From Salaquimonas pukyongi (GTDB lineage: Bacteria > Pseudomonadota > Alphaproteobacteria > Rhizobiales > Rhizobiaceae): 64,000 nucleotides of DNA. Position 1 is the first letter of the stretch; the number at the start of each line of letters is the position of its first letter. The translations under genes and the position numbers were made by a program. Location: assembly GCF_001953055.1 (NCBI RefSeq), contig NZ_CP019044.1, positions 3,203,001-3,267,000 of the forward strand, read 5' to 3'. Shown here piece after piece: positions 48,233 through 57,311 of the stretch. The notes beneath the pieces were generated by a model. The model worked only from the letters and a program-made list of their open reading frames with translations. It had not been told where the DNA came from and searched no databases.

Positions 48233-49369
48233 ATGTCCAAGACCGACTATTACGAGCTGCTGGGGGTAGACCGGTCCGTCGACGAGAAGGAGCTGAAAAG
48301 CGCCTTCCGCAAAATGGCGATGAAATATCATCCTGATCGCAATCCCGACGACAAGCTGGCTGAAGCCCGTTTCAAGGAAATCAACGAAGCCTATGATGTA
48401 TTGCGCGACCCGCAGAAACGGGCCGCCTATGATCAGTTCGGCCATGCCGCCTTTGAAAATGGCGGCGGCGGGTTTGGCGGTGGAGCCGGCGGCTTCGGTG
48501 GCGGCGGGTTTTCCGACATCTTCGAGGATCTTTTCGGCGAGATGATGGGCGGCCGGGGGCGGCGTGGCGCCGGCGGCCGGGGCCGCGGTGCTGACCTTCG
48601 CTACAATATGGAAATTACGCTGGAAGAAGCCTATGAGGGCAAGACGGCGGATATCTCCGTTCCCACTGCGGTAACCTGCGAAACGTGTTCCGGTTCGGGT
48701 TCCAAGCCGGGCTCAAGTCCGAAAACCTGCGCAACCTGTTCGGGTTCGGGCCGGGTCCGTGCTGCGTCCGGCTTCTTTTCCATCGAACGCACCTGTCCGC
48801 AATGCCAGGGCCGTGGAGAGGTCATTTCCGATCCCTGCGAAACCTGTTCAGGCCAGGGCCGGATAACCCGCGAGCGTTCCCTGTCGGTCAACATACCGGC
48901 CGGTATCGAGGACGGGGTGCGCATCCGCCTCGGTGGCGAGGGGGAGGCCGGTGCCCGCGGCGGTCCGCCCGGGGACCTCTACATATTTGTTACCATCAAG
49001 CCGCATGAGTTCTTTCAGCGCGACGGGGCCGACCTGTTCTGCCGGATTCCGGTATCCATGACCACGGCTGCCCTTGGCGGCCAGTTTGAAGTCGCAACCC
49101 TCGACGGCGGCAAATCGCGCGTCAAAGTGCCTGAAGGAACCCAGACCGGAAAACAGTTTCGCCTGAAAGGCAAGGGCATGCCGGTCATGCGTTCAACCGG
49201 GATCGGCGATCTCTACATTCAAGTGGTGACCGAAACGCCGCAGCATCTCACGCGCCGCCAGCGCGAGCTGCTGGAGGAATTCGAAGCAATTTCCTCCGAG
49301 AAGAACAACCCCGAATCCTCCGGGTTTTTCTCGCGAATGAAGAACTTTCTCGACGGGCTGGCTGACTGA
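48233..49369 (+). CDS. dnaJ: molecular chaperone DnaJ (Hsp40)
   Basis: A 378-residue type I J-protein. The J domain has HPD in [10 protein letters not shown] (near residue 35). A Gly/Phe-rich region follows (residues about 76-110). Four zinc-binding CxxCxGxG repeats are [24 protein letters not shown] and CETCSGQG. The C-terminal substrate domains complete it. It stimulates DnaK ATPase. Confidence 0.98.
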   Translation: MSKTDYYELLGVDRSVDEKELKSAFRKMAMKYHPDRNPDDKLAEARFKEINEAYDVLRDPQKRAAYDQFGHAAFENGGGGFGGGAGGFGGGGFSDIFEDLFGEMMGGRGRRGAGGRGRGADLRYNMEITLEEAYEGKTADISVPTAVTCETCSGSGSKPGSSPKTCATCSGSGRVRAASGFFSIERTCPQCQGRGEVISDPCETCSGQGRITRERSLSVNIPAGIEDGVRIRLGGEGEAGARGGPPGDLYIFVTIKPHEFFQRDGADLFCRIPVSMTTAALGGQFEVATLDGGKSRVKVPEGTQTGKQFRLKGKGMPVMRSTGIGDLYIQVVTETPQHLTRRQRELLEEFEAISSEKNNPESSGFFSRMKNFLDGLAD

Positions 49370-49390
49370 ATTTCGGTCGTGCCGGTGCCG

Positions 49391-50770
49391 TCAGATCCGC
49401 CCCTGCTTCTTCAGATCATCTAACGTGTCGTCGAGGGACTTTGTAGCCATGGCGGCCAGTTCGTCGGCTTCCGCGTGGGTGAGTGTCAGCGGCGGACAGA
49501 TGATCAGCCGGTCGCGGACCGCCCGCATCACCAAACCATTCTTGAACGAATGATCGCGCGCGATATTGCCAACCTCCCCTCCAGGCTCGAACCGTTTTTT
49601 CGGCTCGGACTTGTCGGGAACAAGTTCTATCGCACCCATCAGCCCGACCATGACGGCCTCTCCCACCAGGGGATGTTCACCGAGCTTTTTCCAGTGCTCC
49701 TGAAGATAGGGCCCGATGTCGCTGGCACAGCGCTCGACCAGTTTCTCGCGCTGCATGATCTTCAGATTGGCGATGGCCGCCGCACAACAGGCCGGGTGGC
49801 CGGAATAGGTGTATCCGTGGAAAAACTCCCCGCCAACGGTGTGGAAGACGTCGGCGATCTTGTCGGATATGGAAACGGCGCCGATCGGCAGATATCCCGA
49901 TGACAGTCCCTTCGCCATGGTCATCATGTCCGGCTCGGTGCCATAGGTCTGGCAACCAAACCAGCTTCCGGTGCGCCCGAACCCGCAGATTACCTCATCG
50001 GAAATGAAAAGGATATCGCGTTCATCGAGAATGCGCTTGATCTCCGGCCAGTAACTGTCTGGTGGCACGATGACGCCGCCCGCGCCCTGGATAGGCTCGG
50101 CGATGAAGGCGGCGATGTTTTCCTCGCCCAGTTCATCGATCTTCGCTTCCAGCGAGCGGGCTGCCTGAAGTCCGAACTCTTCTGGCGTCATGTCCTGCCC
50201 TTCGCCGAACCAGAAGGGCTGGGATGCGTGATCGATATCGCCGATAACACCACCCTGGGCATGCATGCCGGCCATGCCGCCAAGCGCTGCCGCCGCGACC
50301 GTCGAACCGTGATAGGCATTGACGCGGGAAAGGATGATCTTCTTCTCCGGCTTTCCCAGCATCTGCCAGTAGGTGCGCACCATGCGTACAACCGTGTCGT
50401 TGCCGTCCGATCCCGATCCGCCGAAAAAGCTCATCTTGAACTGTGGCGGAGTGATTTCGGCAAGCATCTCCGCCAGTTCGATCGCCGGCAGTGTCGTGGT
50501 CTTGAAAAAGGTGTTGTAGTAGGAAAGCTCGCTCATCTGGGAGCGCACCGCCTCGATGATTTCCTGGCGGCCGTGGCCGACATTGACACACCACAGCCCG
50601 GCCATCCCGTCCATGATCCGGTTGCCGTCGGAATCCCACATCCACACGCCGTCCGCTCGCACCATGACCCGGCGCTCATCCAGCCCCAGTGTCTTGTGGT
50701 CGGTGAAGGGGTGGAAATGGTGTGCTGCATCTTTTTGGCGCAGATCGGCTGTGGAAAGATTGACGTTCAT
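49391..50770 (-). CDS. class III aminotransferase, putrescine/omega-amino acid-pyruvate type
   Basis: A 459-residue PLP-dependent fold-type I aminotransferase. Hallmarks are HHFHPFTDHKTL at the N-terminus, GLWCVNVGHG, FFGGSGSDGNDT, LFISDEVICGFGRTG and the PLP lysine in MTMAKGLSSGYLP. Sequence character fits the SpuC/omega-transaminase group, which moves amino groups from putrescine, beta-alanine or similar amines to pyruvate. The divergent neighbour is a glutamine-synthetase-like ligase of the gamma-glutamylputrescine type, which supports a polyamine role. The ATG at 50770 has AGGA 7 nt upstream; a frame to 50788 adds six residues. Confidence 0.88.
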   Translation of the reverse strand: MNVNLSTADLRQKDAAHHFHPFTDHKTLGLDERRVMVRADGVWMWDSDGNRIMDGMAGLWCVNVGHGRQEIIEAVRSQMSELSYYNTFFKTTTLPAIELAEMLAEITPPQFKMSFFGGSGSDGNDTVVRMVRTYWQMLGKPEKKIILSRVNAYHGSTVAAAALGGMAGMHAQGGVIGDIDHASQPFWFGEGQDMTPEEFGLQAARSLEAKIDELGEENIAAFIAEPIQGAGGVIVPPDSYWPEIKRILDERDILFISDEVICGFGRTGSWFGCQTYGTEPDMMTMAKGLSSGYLPIGAVSISDKIADVFHTVGGEFFHGYTYSGHPACCAAAIANLKIMQREKLVERCASDIGPYLQEHWKKLGEHPLVGEAVMVGLMGAIELVPDKSEPKKRFEPGGEVGNIARDHSFKNGLVMRAVRDRLIICPPLTLTHAEADELAAMATKSLDDTLDDLKKQGRI

Positions 50771-50878
50771 GATGGAATCCTTGCACAATTGTTACCTACC
50801 GGATGGAGATCACAAATCCGGGTTGTCGGCAAGGAGGAAACAGGCTGGGCACATGGCTTGTACCGATCTGGTTCAAGG

Positions 50879-50888
50879 CTTGATCAAG
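50879..50888. promoter_or_regulatory. palindrome CTTGATCAAG in the polyamine-type divergent promoter
   Basis: A perfect 10-bp palindrome, with imperfect extension on both sides, 50 nt upstream of the glutamine-synthetase-like gene and 108 nt from the aminotransferase start. A GGCAC/GTGCC hairpin lies about 20 nt further on. It is a candidate operator only. Confidence 0.3.
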
Positions 50889-50937
50889 GCCGCAAAACAG
50901 CCCGGCGGCACGAAGTGCCACAGCAGATTGCATCACC

Positions 50938-52323
50938 ATGAATCACAATGAAAAACAATCCACTGCTCCGGCAGAACCGGTCAGCGCTGGCGAATCCTTT
51001 CTCCTCGAAAATCCCGATATTGAATCTGTTGATCTGCTGATTGCCGACATCAATGGCGTTATGCGCGGAAAATGGGCGCCTGCCGAAGCGCTGAAAAAGG
51101 TCAGCCATCCGGGCATCAATCTGCCGATGTCCATATTCGGGCTGGATATCTGGGGCCGCGAGGTGGAGGCAACCGGCCTTCACATCGATACCGGAGACAG
51201 GGACGGGTTCTGCCTCGCGGTGGACAATCGCATCTCAAGGGTAAACTGGGCGGAGCGCCCCACCGCGCAGGTTCTCATGTCGATGCTGGACGACAAGGGC
51301 GTGCCGTTTCATGCCGATCCGCGCAATGCGCTCCAGCGTGTCGTCGACCGCATGAAAGATGCAGGTCTGACGCCGGTGGTTGCCTTCGAGCTGGAGTTTT
51401 ATCTGGTCGATCCCGCTACCTTCCAGTCTACGGGCAAGATGATGCGCGACCGGGACCGGGCCCACGGTGCCTTCGGACCGGAACCGCAAAACATGTACTC
51501 CCTTTCTGAACTTTCCGGCCAAAGCGAACTCTTTGCCGATATCCGCGCCGGCGCCATCGCCATGGGACTCCCGATCGATACCATCATCAAGGAAGCGGCC
51601 CCCGGCCAGTTCGAGGTCAACCTGAAGCACCGGGACAATCCGCTGGCCGCCGCCGACGACACGGTGCTGCTGCGCCGCCTCATCGCCGAATGCTCGAACA
51701 AGCACGGTCTGCGTGCAACCTTCATGGCCAAGCCGTTTTTGGAATGGCCGGGCAACGGCATGCATGTCCATGCCAGCCTGCTGGATCGCGATGGCAGTAA
51801 CATCTTTTCCGATGAAAAGGGCGAGGAACGCCTGGCCCATGCAGCGGCCGGCCTGCTTGGAACCATGCGGGACGCATTACTGATCTTTATTCCCGGTTTC
51901 AACGGATATCGCCGCCTTCAACCCGGTTCCTATGCACCAACCCGCATCGCCTGGGGCAGAAACAACCGGTCGGTTGCCGTTCGCGTTCCTGCCTCCGAAC
52001 CGGCAGCCAACCGGCTTGAGCATCGCCTGTCTGGCGCCGATGCAAATCCCTATTTTGTTCTGGCTGCAGTCCTGGGCGGCATGCTCAAGGGCCTTGAAGA
52101 GGGTAAGGCACCACCGGATCCCATCGAGGGCAGTGCCTACAAAATGAAATTGCCGACGCTTTCCGATGACATGGACGATGCGATTGAGGATTTCGAGAAG
52201 TCGGACTTTATCGCCGATATTCTGGGCAGGGAATTACAGCGCATCTACGCGGAAGTGAAGAAGGTCGAGTTCACCGAATTCATGAACGAGATCACCCCGC
52301 TGGAGCGCTCGACCTATCTGTAA
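50938..52323 (+). CDS. glutamine-synthetase-family ligase (gamma-glutamylputrescine synthetase-like)
   Basis: A 461-residue GS-fold enzyme. The N-terminal beta-grasp carries VDLLIADINGVMRGKW, FELEFYLVD holds the metal Glu pair, GQFEVNLKH the second, and GNGMHVHASLLD the nucleotide/metal site; RNNRSVAVRVPASEP replaces the GlnA NRS-type loop. The sequence lacks the adenylylation-site tyrosine loop of GlnA. GlnA-like enzymes of this type glutamylate putrescine or other amines for catabolism. It is divergent from the aminotransferase. Confidence 0.85.
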   Translation: MNHNEKQSTAPAEPVSAGESFLLENPDIESVDLLIADINGVMRGKWAPAEALKKVSHPGINLPMSIFGLDIWGREVEATGLHIDTGDRDGFCLAVDNRISRVNWAERPTAQVLMSMLDDKGVPFHADPRNALQRVVDRMKDAGLTPVVAFELEFYLVDPATFQSTGKMMRDRDRAHGAFGPEPQNMYSLSELSGQSELFADIRAGAIAMGLPIDTIIKEAAPGQFEVNLKHRDNPLAAADDTVLLRRLIAECSNKHGLRATFMAKPFLEWPGNGMHVHASLLDRDGSNIFSDEKGEERLAHAAAGLLGTMRDALLIFIPGFNGYRRLQPGSYAPTRIAWGRNNRSVAVRVPASEPAANRLEHRLSGADANPYFVLAAVLGGMLKGLEEGKAPPDPIEGSAYKMKLPTLSDDMDDAIEDFEKSDFIADILGRELQRIYAEVKKVEFTEFMNEITPLERSTYL

Positions 52324-52343
52324 GCCGCACGAGGTCAAACAGG

Positions 52344-52832
52344 TCAGTCCGCCGAAACCTCGATTGTTACCTTGTTGGGAAAAAACGCGGCAAGACCGGC
52401 AAGTTCCAGCACTTCGTCATAAGGCGTTTCATAGGCCCATACGGCGTTGTCGATTTCGTGCTCGCCGATCTTCAGGTTCCAGTAGCGCGCCTTGCCCTTG
52501 AACGGGCAGCGCGTGACATGGTTTGACGGTGTCAAAAGCTGTTCGTTGATGTCGTCGAACGGAATATAATAGGCCGGTGCGTGATTGGTCTCCTCAACCA
52601 CAACCGCAAACCGTGTTTCGGCAACCGGCTTTCCATCGGCATGAACGCAAACCTTCCCCCGGTGAAGACGGGTCGTCACCTGATGTTCGGGGTGTGATTT
52701 GAAACCCGGTGCCGGGTTTGTCTCGGGAAACATGCAGCCGACTCCTCCGGTGCACCATTGCGCCTCAAGCCAGCCGGCATGATGCTGGTAAACGGCCGGA
52801 TTGGCAAGCGCTGCGTGGTAAGCTGTGTTCAC
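52344..52832 (-). CDS. DUF427-domain protein
   Basis: A 162-residue protein. The core is recognisable from the DUF427 pattern YYIPFDDINEQLLTPSNHVTRCPFKGKARYWNL and ending NAVWAYETPYDEVLELAG. The fold is a small beta-barrel of unknown function. This copy has an N-terminal extension (about residues 1-60) with a possible Cys/His cluster (WCTGGVGCMFPE, HHAGW). Start is a GTG at 52832, no clear ribosome site, so the extension is uncertain. It lies 36 nt beyond the polA stop and may share its transcript. Confidence 0.8.
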   Translation of the reverse strand: MNTAYHAALANPAVYQHHAGWLEAQWCTGGVGCMFPETNPAPGFKSHPEHQVTTRLHRGKVCVHADGKPVAETRFAVVVEETNHAPAYYIPFDDINEQLLTPSNHVTRCPFKGKARYWNLKIGEHEIDNAVWAYETPYDEVLELAGLAAFFPNKVTIEVSAD

Positions 52833-52868
52833 AACGCGGTGCAGCTTTCTGTTTGCAAAAAGGGAAGT

Positions 52869-55781
52869 TCAGTGCGCCTCATCCCAGTTATCGGCGGCTT
52901 TGGCATCCACCTGCAGCGGTACTTTGAGCTCCAGAGCCGGAAAAGGTGCGTCTTCCATCACCTTGCAAATGACCGGCAGACAGGCCTCTACCTCGCTTTC
53001 CGGCATTTCGAAAATCAGTTCATCATGCACCTGCAACAGCATGCGGGCCGACAGGCCCGCCTCCTCGATGGCCGCATCCATGCGGATCATGGCACGCCGG
53101 ATGATATCTGCTGCCGAACCCTGGATCGGTGCGTTGATGGCCGCACGTTCGTTGAAGGCCCGCATCTGCGGATTGGAAGCCTTGATCTCCGGATAGTGCG
53201 CGCGCCGCCCGAAGATCGTCTCCACATAACCATGCTCGCGGCAGTTTCGCTTCGTCTCCTCCATATAGTCCTTGATGCCAGGAAAGCGCTCGAAATACTT
53301 CTTGATGTAATCGCTGGCCTCCGAGCGTTCGATGCCGAGCTGGTTGGCAAGGCCGAAGGCGGATATGCCGTAGATAATGCCGAAATTGATGGCCTTCGCC
53401 CGCCGCCGGACCATCGGGTCCATGCCTTCAACCGGCACGTTGAACATTTCCGAAGCCGTCATCGCGTGGATATCGAGACCGTCGGCGAAGGCCTGGCGCA
53501 ATTGCGGGATATCCGCGATGTGGGCAAGCACGCGCAGTTCGATCTGTGAATAATCGGCGGAGACCAGCTTGTTGCCCTGCTCTGCAACAAAGGCCGTCCT
53601 GATCCGTCGTCCTTCCTCGGTTCTGATCGGGATGTTCTGCAGGTTCGGCTCGGAAGAAGAGAGCCGCCCGGTCGACGTTGAAGCCATCGCATAGGAAGTG
53701 TGGACCCGGCCGGTGCGCGGATTGATGTAATCCGGCAAGGCATCGGTATAGGTCGATTTCAGCTTGGTAAGCTGCCGCCAGCCGACAATCTTGCGTGGCA
53801 GTTCATGGCCCTCGGCGGCAAGGTCGTCCAGCACCTGGGCGGAAGTTGACCACTGACCGGTTTTCGTCTTGCTGGCGCCGGGCAGGTTGAGCTTTCCAAA
53901 TAGAATATCACCCAATTGCTTGGGCGAACCGATATTGAAGGTCTCGCCCGCAAGTTCGTAAATTTCCTGTTCAACGCTGGCTGCTGCCTGCCCCAGTTCC
54001 CCGGACAGACGGGAGAGAATTTGCCGGTCGACGGAAATGCCCCGCTGCTCCATGCGTGCCAGCACATCGGCAAGCGGCCGCTCAAGCCGCTCATAGACGC
54101 TTGCAAGGCCCTCGGCGGCAAGCCGTGGTTTCAATACCTGCCACAGCCTCAAGGTAACGTCCGCATCCTCGGCGGCATATTCAGTGGCCTTGGCAATGTC
54201 CACCTGTTCGAAGGTTATCTTCGATTTGCCTGTGCCGGTCAGCGACTTGTAGGTGATGCATTCATGCCCAAGCCAGCGTCTGGCGAGATCGTCCATGCCG
54301 TGGCCGCCGCGGCCCGCATCCAGCACGTAGGACAGCAGCATGGTATCGTCAAAGGGCGTCAGCTCAATGTTGCGCTCGGCAAAAATCAGCCAGTCATATT
54401 TCATGTTCTGGCCGATTTTCAGGATCGCGCTGTCTTCCAGCATTGGCTTGAGCAGGCGCAGGGCATCTGTCTCCTCAAGCTGCCCTTCGCTGCGGCCGCC
54501 GCCCAGAAGGTCACCGCTTCCCTCGGTATGGGCAAGCGGAATGTAGCAGGCCTTGCCCGGAGCGGTCGCCAGCGAGATACCAACCAGTTCTGCCTGCATG
54601 GGATCAAGCGATGTGGTTTCGGTATCAACGGCAACAAACCCGCCCTCCCTTGCAGCTTCAACCCAACCGTTCAGCGCGTCTTTCGTACGGACTGTTTCGT
54701 AGACGGAAGCATCAAACTCGCCGGCAATGGCGGCTTCTGCCCTGGCCTGTACCAGGCCCTGGGGCGTCCATGTACCGCCGCTTTCTCCGGCTCCACCCGT
54801 TCCGGCCTTTCCGCTGCCATCGGAATCGGGACCGCGCATTTCCTCCCAGATATCCGAGGTCACGGCCGCCGGCTCGACCGCTGCAAGGTCGGTTTCGGTG
54901 ACCTCACCGACTTTTCGCGTCAGCGTGGTAAATTCCATCGCTTTGAGAAAGGCGACCAGTTTCGGCCCATCGGTTGCTTCCAGCACCAGCGCGTCCAGCG
55001 GCACTTCCAGCGGTACATCGTCCACCAGCGTGACCAGCTTCTTGGAGATGCGGGCAAGGTCGGCATGCTCGATAAGGTTCTCGCGCCGCTTGTTCTGTTT
55101 TATTTCGCCGGCCCGTGCGAGCAGGGTTTCCAGATCGCCATACTCCTCCAGCAGTTGCGCTGCCGTTTTCGGTCCGATCCCTGGAACGCCGGGAATGTTG
55201 TCGGTGGAATCCCCTGACAGCGCCTGCAGGTCGATCATCTTCTCCGGTGGTACGCCCCATTTCTCGATCACTTCCGGCACACCCATCTGCCGGTCCTTCA
55301 TGGAATCATACATTGAGACGTTTGGGCCGATGAGTTGCATCAAATCCTTGTCGGAGGAAATAATGGTCACATCACCCCCCGCCCTGGTCGCCTCCTTTGC
55401 ATAAGTGGCAATCAGGTCGTCGGCCTCATAGCCCTCGGTCTCGATACAGGGCAGGTTGAAGGCGCGCGTTGCCTCCCGGATCAGACCGAACTGAGGCCGC
55501 AGGTCTTCCGGCGGTTCGGAACGGTTTGCCTTGTATTCAGGAAATATCTCGTTTCGAAAGGTCTTCGACGAATAATCGAAAATCACGGCAAAATGCGTCG
55601 GCACCACGCCAACCGATGTATCGCGCGCTTCCTGCAACAGCTTCCACAGCATGTTGCAGAACCCGGAAACAGCCCCCACCGGCAAGCCATCCGATTTTCG
55701 GGTGAGCGGCGGCAGGGCGTGATAGGCACGAAAAATATAGGCCGACCCGTCGACCAGAAAGAGGTGATCACCCGATTTCAT
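52869..55781 (-). CDS. polA: DNA polymerase I
   Basis: A 970-residue three-domain repair polymerase. The N-terminal 5'-3' nuclease has FLVDGSAYIFRAYHALPP and LPGVPGIGPKTAAQLL. The 3'-5' exonuclease keeps its acidic motif AVDTETTSLDP, so proofreading is likely active. The polymerase has motif A SADYSQIELRVLAH, motif B RRRAKAINFGIIYG and motif C LLQVHDELIFEMP. The ATG at 55781 begins right at the conserved N-terminus; the frame extends to 55904 but that part overlaps the divergent upstream region. It replaces Okazaki primers and fills repair gaps. Confidence 0.97.
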   Translation of the reverse strand: MKSGDHLFLVDGSAYIFRAYHALPPLTRKSDGLPVGAVSGFCNMLWKLLQEARDTSVGVVPTHFAVIFDYSSKTFRNEIFPEYKANRSEPPEDLRPQFGLIREATRAFNLPCIETEGYEADDLIATYAKEATRAGGDVTIISSDKDLMQLIGPNVSMYDSMKDRQMGVPEVIEKWGVPPEKMIDLQALSGDSTDNIPGVPGIGPKTAAQLLEEYGDLETLLARAGEIKQNKRRENLIEHADLARISKKLVTLVDDVPLEVPLDALVLEATDGPKLVAFLKAMEFTTLTRKVGEVTETDLAAVEPAAVTSDIWEEMRGPDSDGSGKAGTGGAGESGGTWTPQGLVQARAEAAIAGEFDASVYETVRTKDALNGWVEAAREGGFVAVDTETTSLDPMQAELVGISLATAPGKACYIPLAHTEGSGDLLGGGRSEGQLEETDALRLLKPMLEDSAILKIGQNMKYDWLIFAERNIELTPFDDTMLLSYVLDAGRGGHGMDDLARRWLGHECITYKSLTGTGKSKITFEQVDIAKATEYAAEDADVTLRLWQVLKPRLAAEGLASVYERLERPLADVLARMEQRGISVDRQILSRLSGELGQAAASVEQEIYELAGETFNIGSPKQLGDILFGKLNLPGASKTKTGQWSTSAQVLDDLAAEGHELPRKIVGWRQLTKLKSTYTDALPDYINPRTGRVHTSYAMASTSTGRLSSSEPNLQNIPIRTEEGRRIRTAFVAEQGNKLVSADYSQIELRVLAHIADIPQLRQAFADGLDIHAMTASEMFNVPVEGMDPMVRRRAKAINFGIIYGISAFGLANQLGIERSEASDYIKKYFERFPGIKDYMEETKRNCREHGYVETIFGRRAHYPEIKASNPQMRAFNERAAINAPIQGSAADIIRRAMIRMDAAIEEAGLSARMLLQVHDELIFEMPESEVEACLPVICKVMEDAPFPALELKVPLQVDAKAADNWDEAH

Positions 55782-55906
55782 TGGCTGGTTCTCGCTCGCG
55801 AACAGGAATTGTCCGCCGGCACGATTGCCCAGCCCAATGGGAAATGCAAGGCTGGCAAACCCGATGGAACGGCACTGCTGACACTTTGCAAAGGGGGGCT
55901 GCAAGG

Positions 55907-56500
55907 ATGCCCAAACAGGTTGAGTTTTATTTTGATATCGTCAGTCCGGCGAGCTACCTCGCCTGGACGCAGATGCCGGAGTTTGCTTCCCGAACCGGCG
56001 CTGAAATTCTTTATCGCCCGTTCTTTCTTCCCGGCCTTTTCAAGACGGCCGGCAGCTCCAGCCCCATCACGGTTCCCAACAAGGGCAAGTGGCTGTTTGA
56101 GGACCTTTCGGCCTGGGCCCGGCGCTATGGCGTACCCTTTCGAATGAACAGCCGGTTTCCCATGTCGTCCCTTACGGCCATGCGCGGCCTGATCGCCTGG
56201 CAGGACAAGCCCGAATTCAAGGATTTGGGCAATGGATTTTATCAGGCCATGTGGGCCGATGACCGCGATATCACCGATACGCAGGTGATTGCGGAAATTG
56301 CCCAGGAAGCGGGCATCGATGCACAGGATTTTGCCGCTGCCGTTCAGGATCCCGCCGTCAAGCAGCAGGTGTTTGACATCAACGAACAGCTGGCAGCTCG
56401 CGGAGCATTTGGCGCGCCGACCTTTTTCGTTGGTGAAAAAATGTTCTGGGGACAGGACAGGCTCGACTTTGTCGCTGAAGCACTGGCCGAAACGGGGTAA
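55907..56500 (+). CDS. 2-hydroxychromene-2-carboxylate isomerase-like DsbA-fold protein
   Basis: A 197-residue DsbA/GST-kappa-fold protein. VEFYFDIVSPASYLAW has the conserved Ser of the glutathione site in place of a CxxC. The helical insert contains the region FPMSSLTAMRG, and GAFGAPTFFVGEKMFWGQDRL is the C-terminal signature. Members isomerise hydroxychromene carboxylate in naphthalene breakdown or have unknown GSH-linked roles; no naphthalene genes are near. AAGGGGGG precedes the ATG. Divergent from polA by 125 nt. Confidence 0.87.
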   Translation: MPKQVEFYFDIVSPASYLAWTQMPEFASRTGAEILYRPFFLPGLFKTAGSSSPITVPNKGKWLFEDLSAWARRYGVPFRMNSRFPMSSLTAMRGLIAWQDKPEFKDLGNGFYQAMWADDRDITDTQVIAEIAQEAGIDAQDFAAAVQDPAVKQQVFDINEQLAARGAFGAPTFFVGEKMFWGQDRLDFVAEALAETG

Positions 56501-56508
56501 GTGCCCGC

Positions 56509-56976
56509 TTATGTTCGCTGGATGTCGGCCTGGATATCAATCGGAAATGCGACGGACCGGGCGATAAAACAGAACTCATGGATGCGTTCATGAATCGCAT
56601 AGGCCTCATCGAGATTGCCCTCTGAAACCGTAATCACAGGGCGCAGCGTGCAGGAGACAAACCGGCCCTTGCCCGAAGGTTCCATTTCGCCTTTCGCAAC
56701 GGGATTGTCTTCATAGCTTTCAATGACGATCCCCAGATTGCTGGCCAGATGAAGGAACCACAGCATGTGGCAGGAAGCGACGGCTGCCAGCAGCAGGTCT
56801 TCTGGATTGTATTTTTCAGCATTGCCGCCCAGCAGAGGATCGTTGGAACAGGAAATGACCGGCTTGCCTTCTCCTTCAAGGTTCCAGTTGCGCTCATACC
56901 CCTTATAGGCCCGGGTGCCCTCTCCGCGATTGCCGGTCCATCGGATCGTGGTGGTATAATCATGCACGCTTTTCAT
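56509..56976 (-). CDS. OsmC-family peroxide/redox protein
   Basis: A 155-residue OsmC/Ohr-fold protein. The two family cysteines are Cys in AVASCHMLWFL and in HEFCFIARS. PEDLLLAAVASCH is the typical first Cys context. OsmC-type proteins reduce organic peroxides using dihydrolipoamide or other thiols. Which subgroup (OsmC, Ohr, YhfA-like) is not certain. Its 3' end faces that of the isomerase gene, 8 nt apart. Confidence 0.88.
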   Translation of the reverse strand: MKSVHDYTTTIRWTGNRGEGTRAYKGYERNWNLEGEGKPVISCSNDPLLGGNAEKYNPEDLLLAAVASCHMLWFLHLASNLGIVIESYEDNPVAKGEMEPSGKGRFVSCTLRPVITVSEGNLDEAYAIHERIHEFCFIARSVAFPIDIQADIQRT

Positions 56977-57311
56977 CGTCTCTCCCCAGTCACCCCGCCC
57001 GGTCGCGAATAGTTTTCCACAGGCACTTGAAACGCTCCCAGAGTGTTCACATTTCTGTCACGGGCCAGTGGTTGATTGGCCTTGCCGGAACGCCCGTCCC
57101 CCGCGTTCCGCATTGATCGCAGCCCGGCTCCAAACCCGGGTATCGCGAACCAGGCCAGGGCTGTGGCCGCTTTTCCCACCCGCCGCAGGCGGCGCAGCCC
57201 TGGGCCAGTTTCTTCCATAAACCAGTATTCTGTCGCCGCTATGCCCTTGTACGGATTTTTATGCCGGGGCAGTGTCCTGCTGCGTTTTCACAGCGGCAAG
57301 TTGGAGGTTTT
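56977..57311. other. OsmC-M20 intergenic region, no gene supported
   Basis: 335 nt between divergent genes. It holds an isolated TTTTCCACA (57013-57021), a GC-rich stretch with imperfect repeats around 57180-57215, and a GGAGG ribosome site for the peptidase. A leftward 81-codon frame (56973-57218) and rightward frames exist but show no recognisable motif or coding bias. Confidence 0.55.

Noticed and set aside
53916-55217. 433-codon rightward frame opposite polA
   Set aside because: It lies wholly inside polA, whose motifs are intact; the frame has no domain signature.
55907-56500. naphthalene-degradation role for the isomerase-like gene
   Set aside because: The fold assignment is sound, but no dioxygenase, hydratase or aldolase of that pathway is near, so the specific role is not supported.
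57013-57021. TTTTCCACA as a second origin or DnaA site
   Set aside because: It is a single one-mismatch box with no cluster, no AT-rich run and no supporting gene context.
56973-57218. 81-codon minus-strand frame upstream of the OsmC gene
   Set aside because: No motif, no ribosome site and GC-rich, proline/arginine-heavy composition typical of chance frames.
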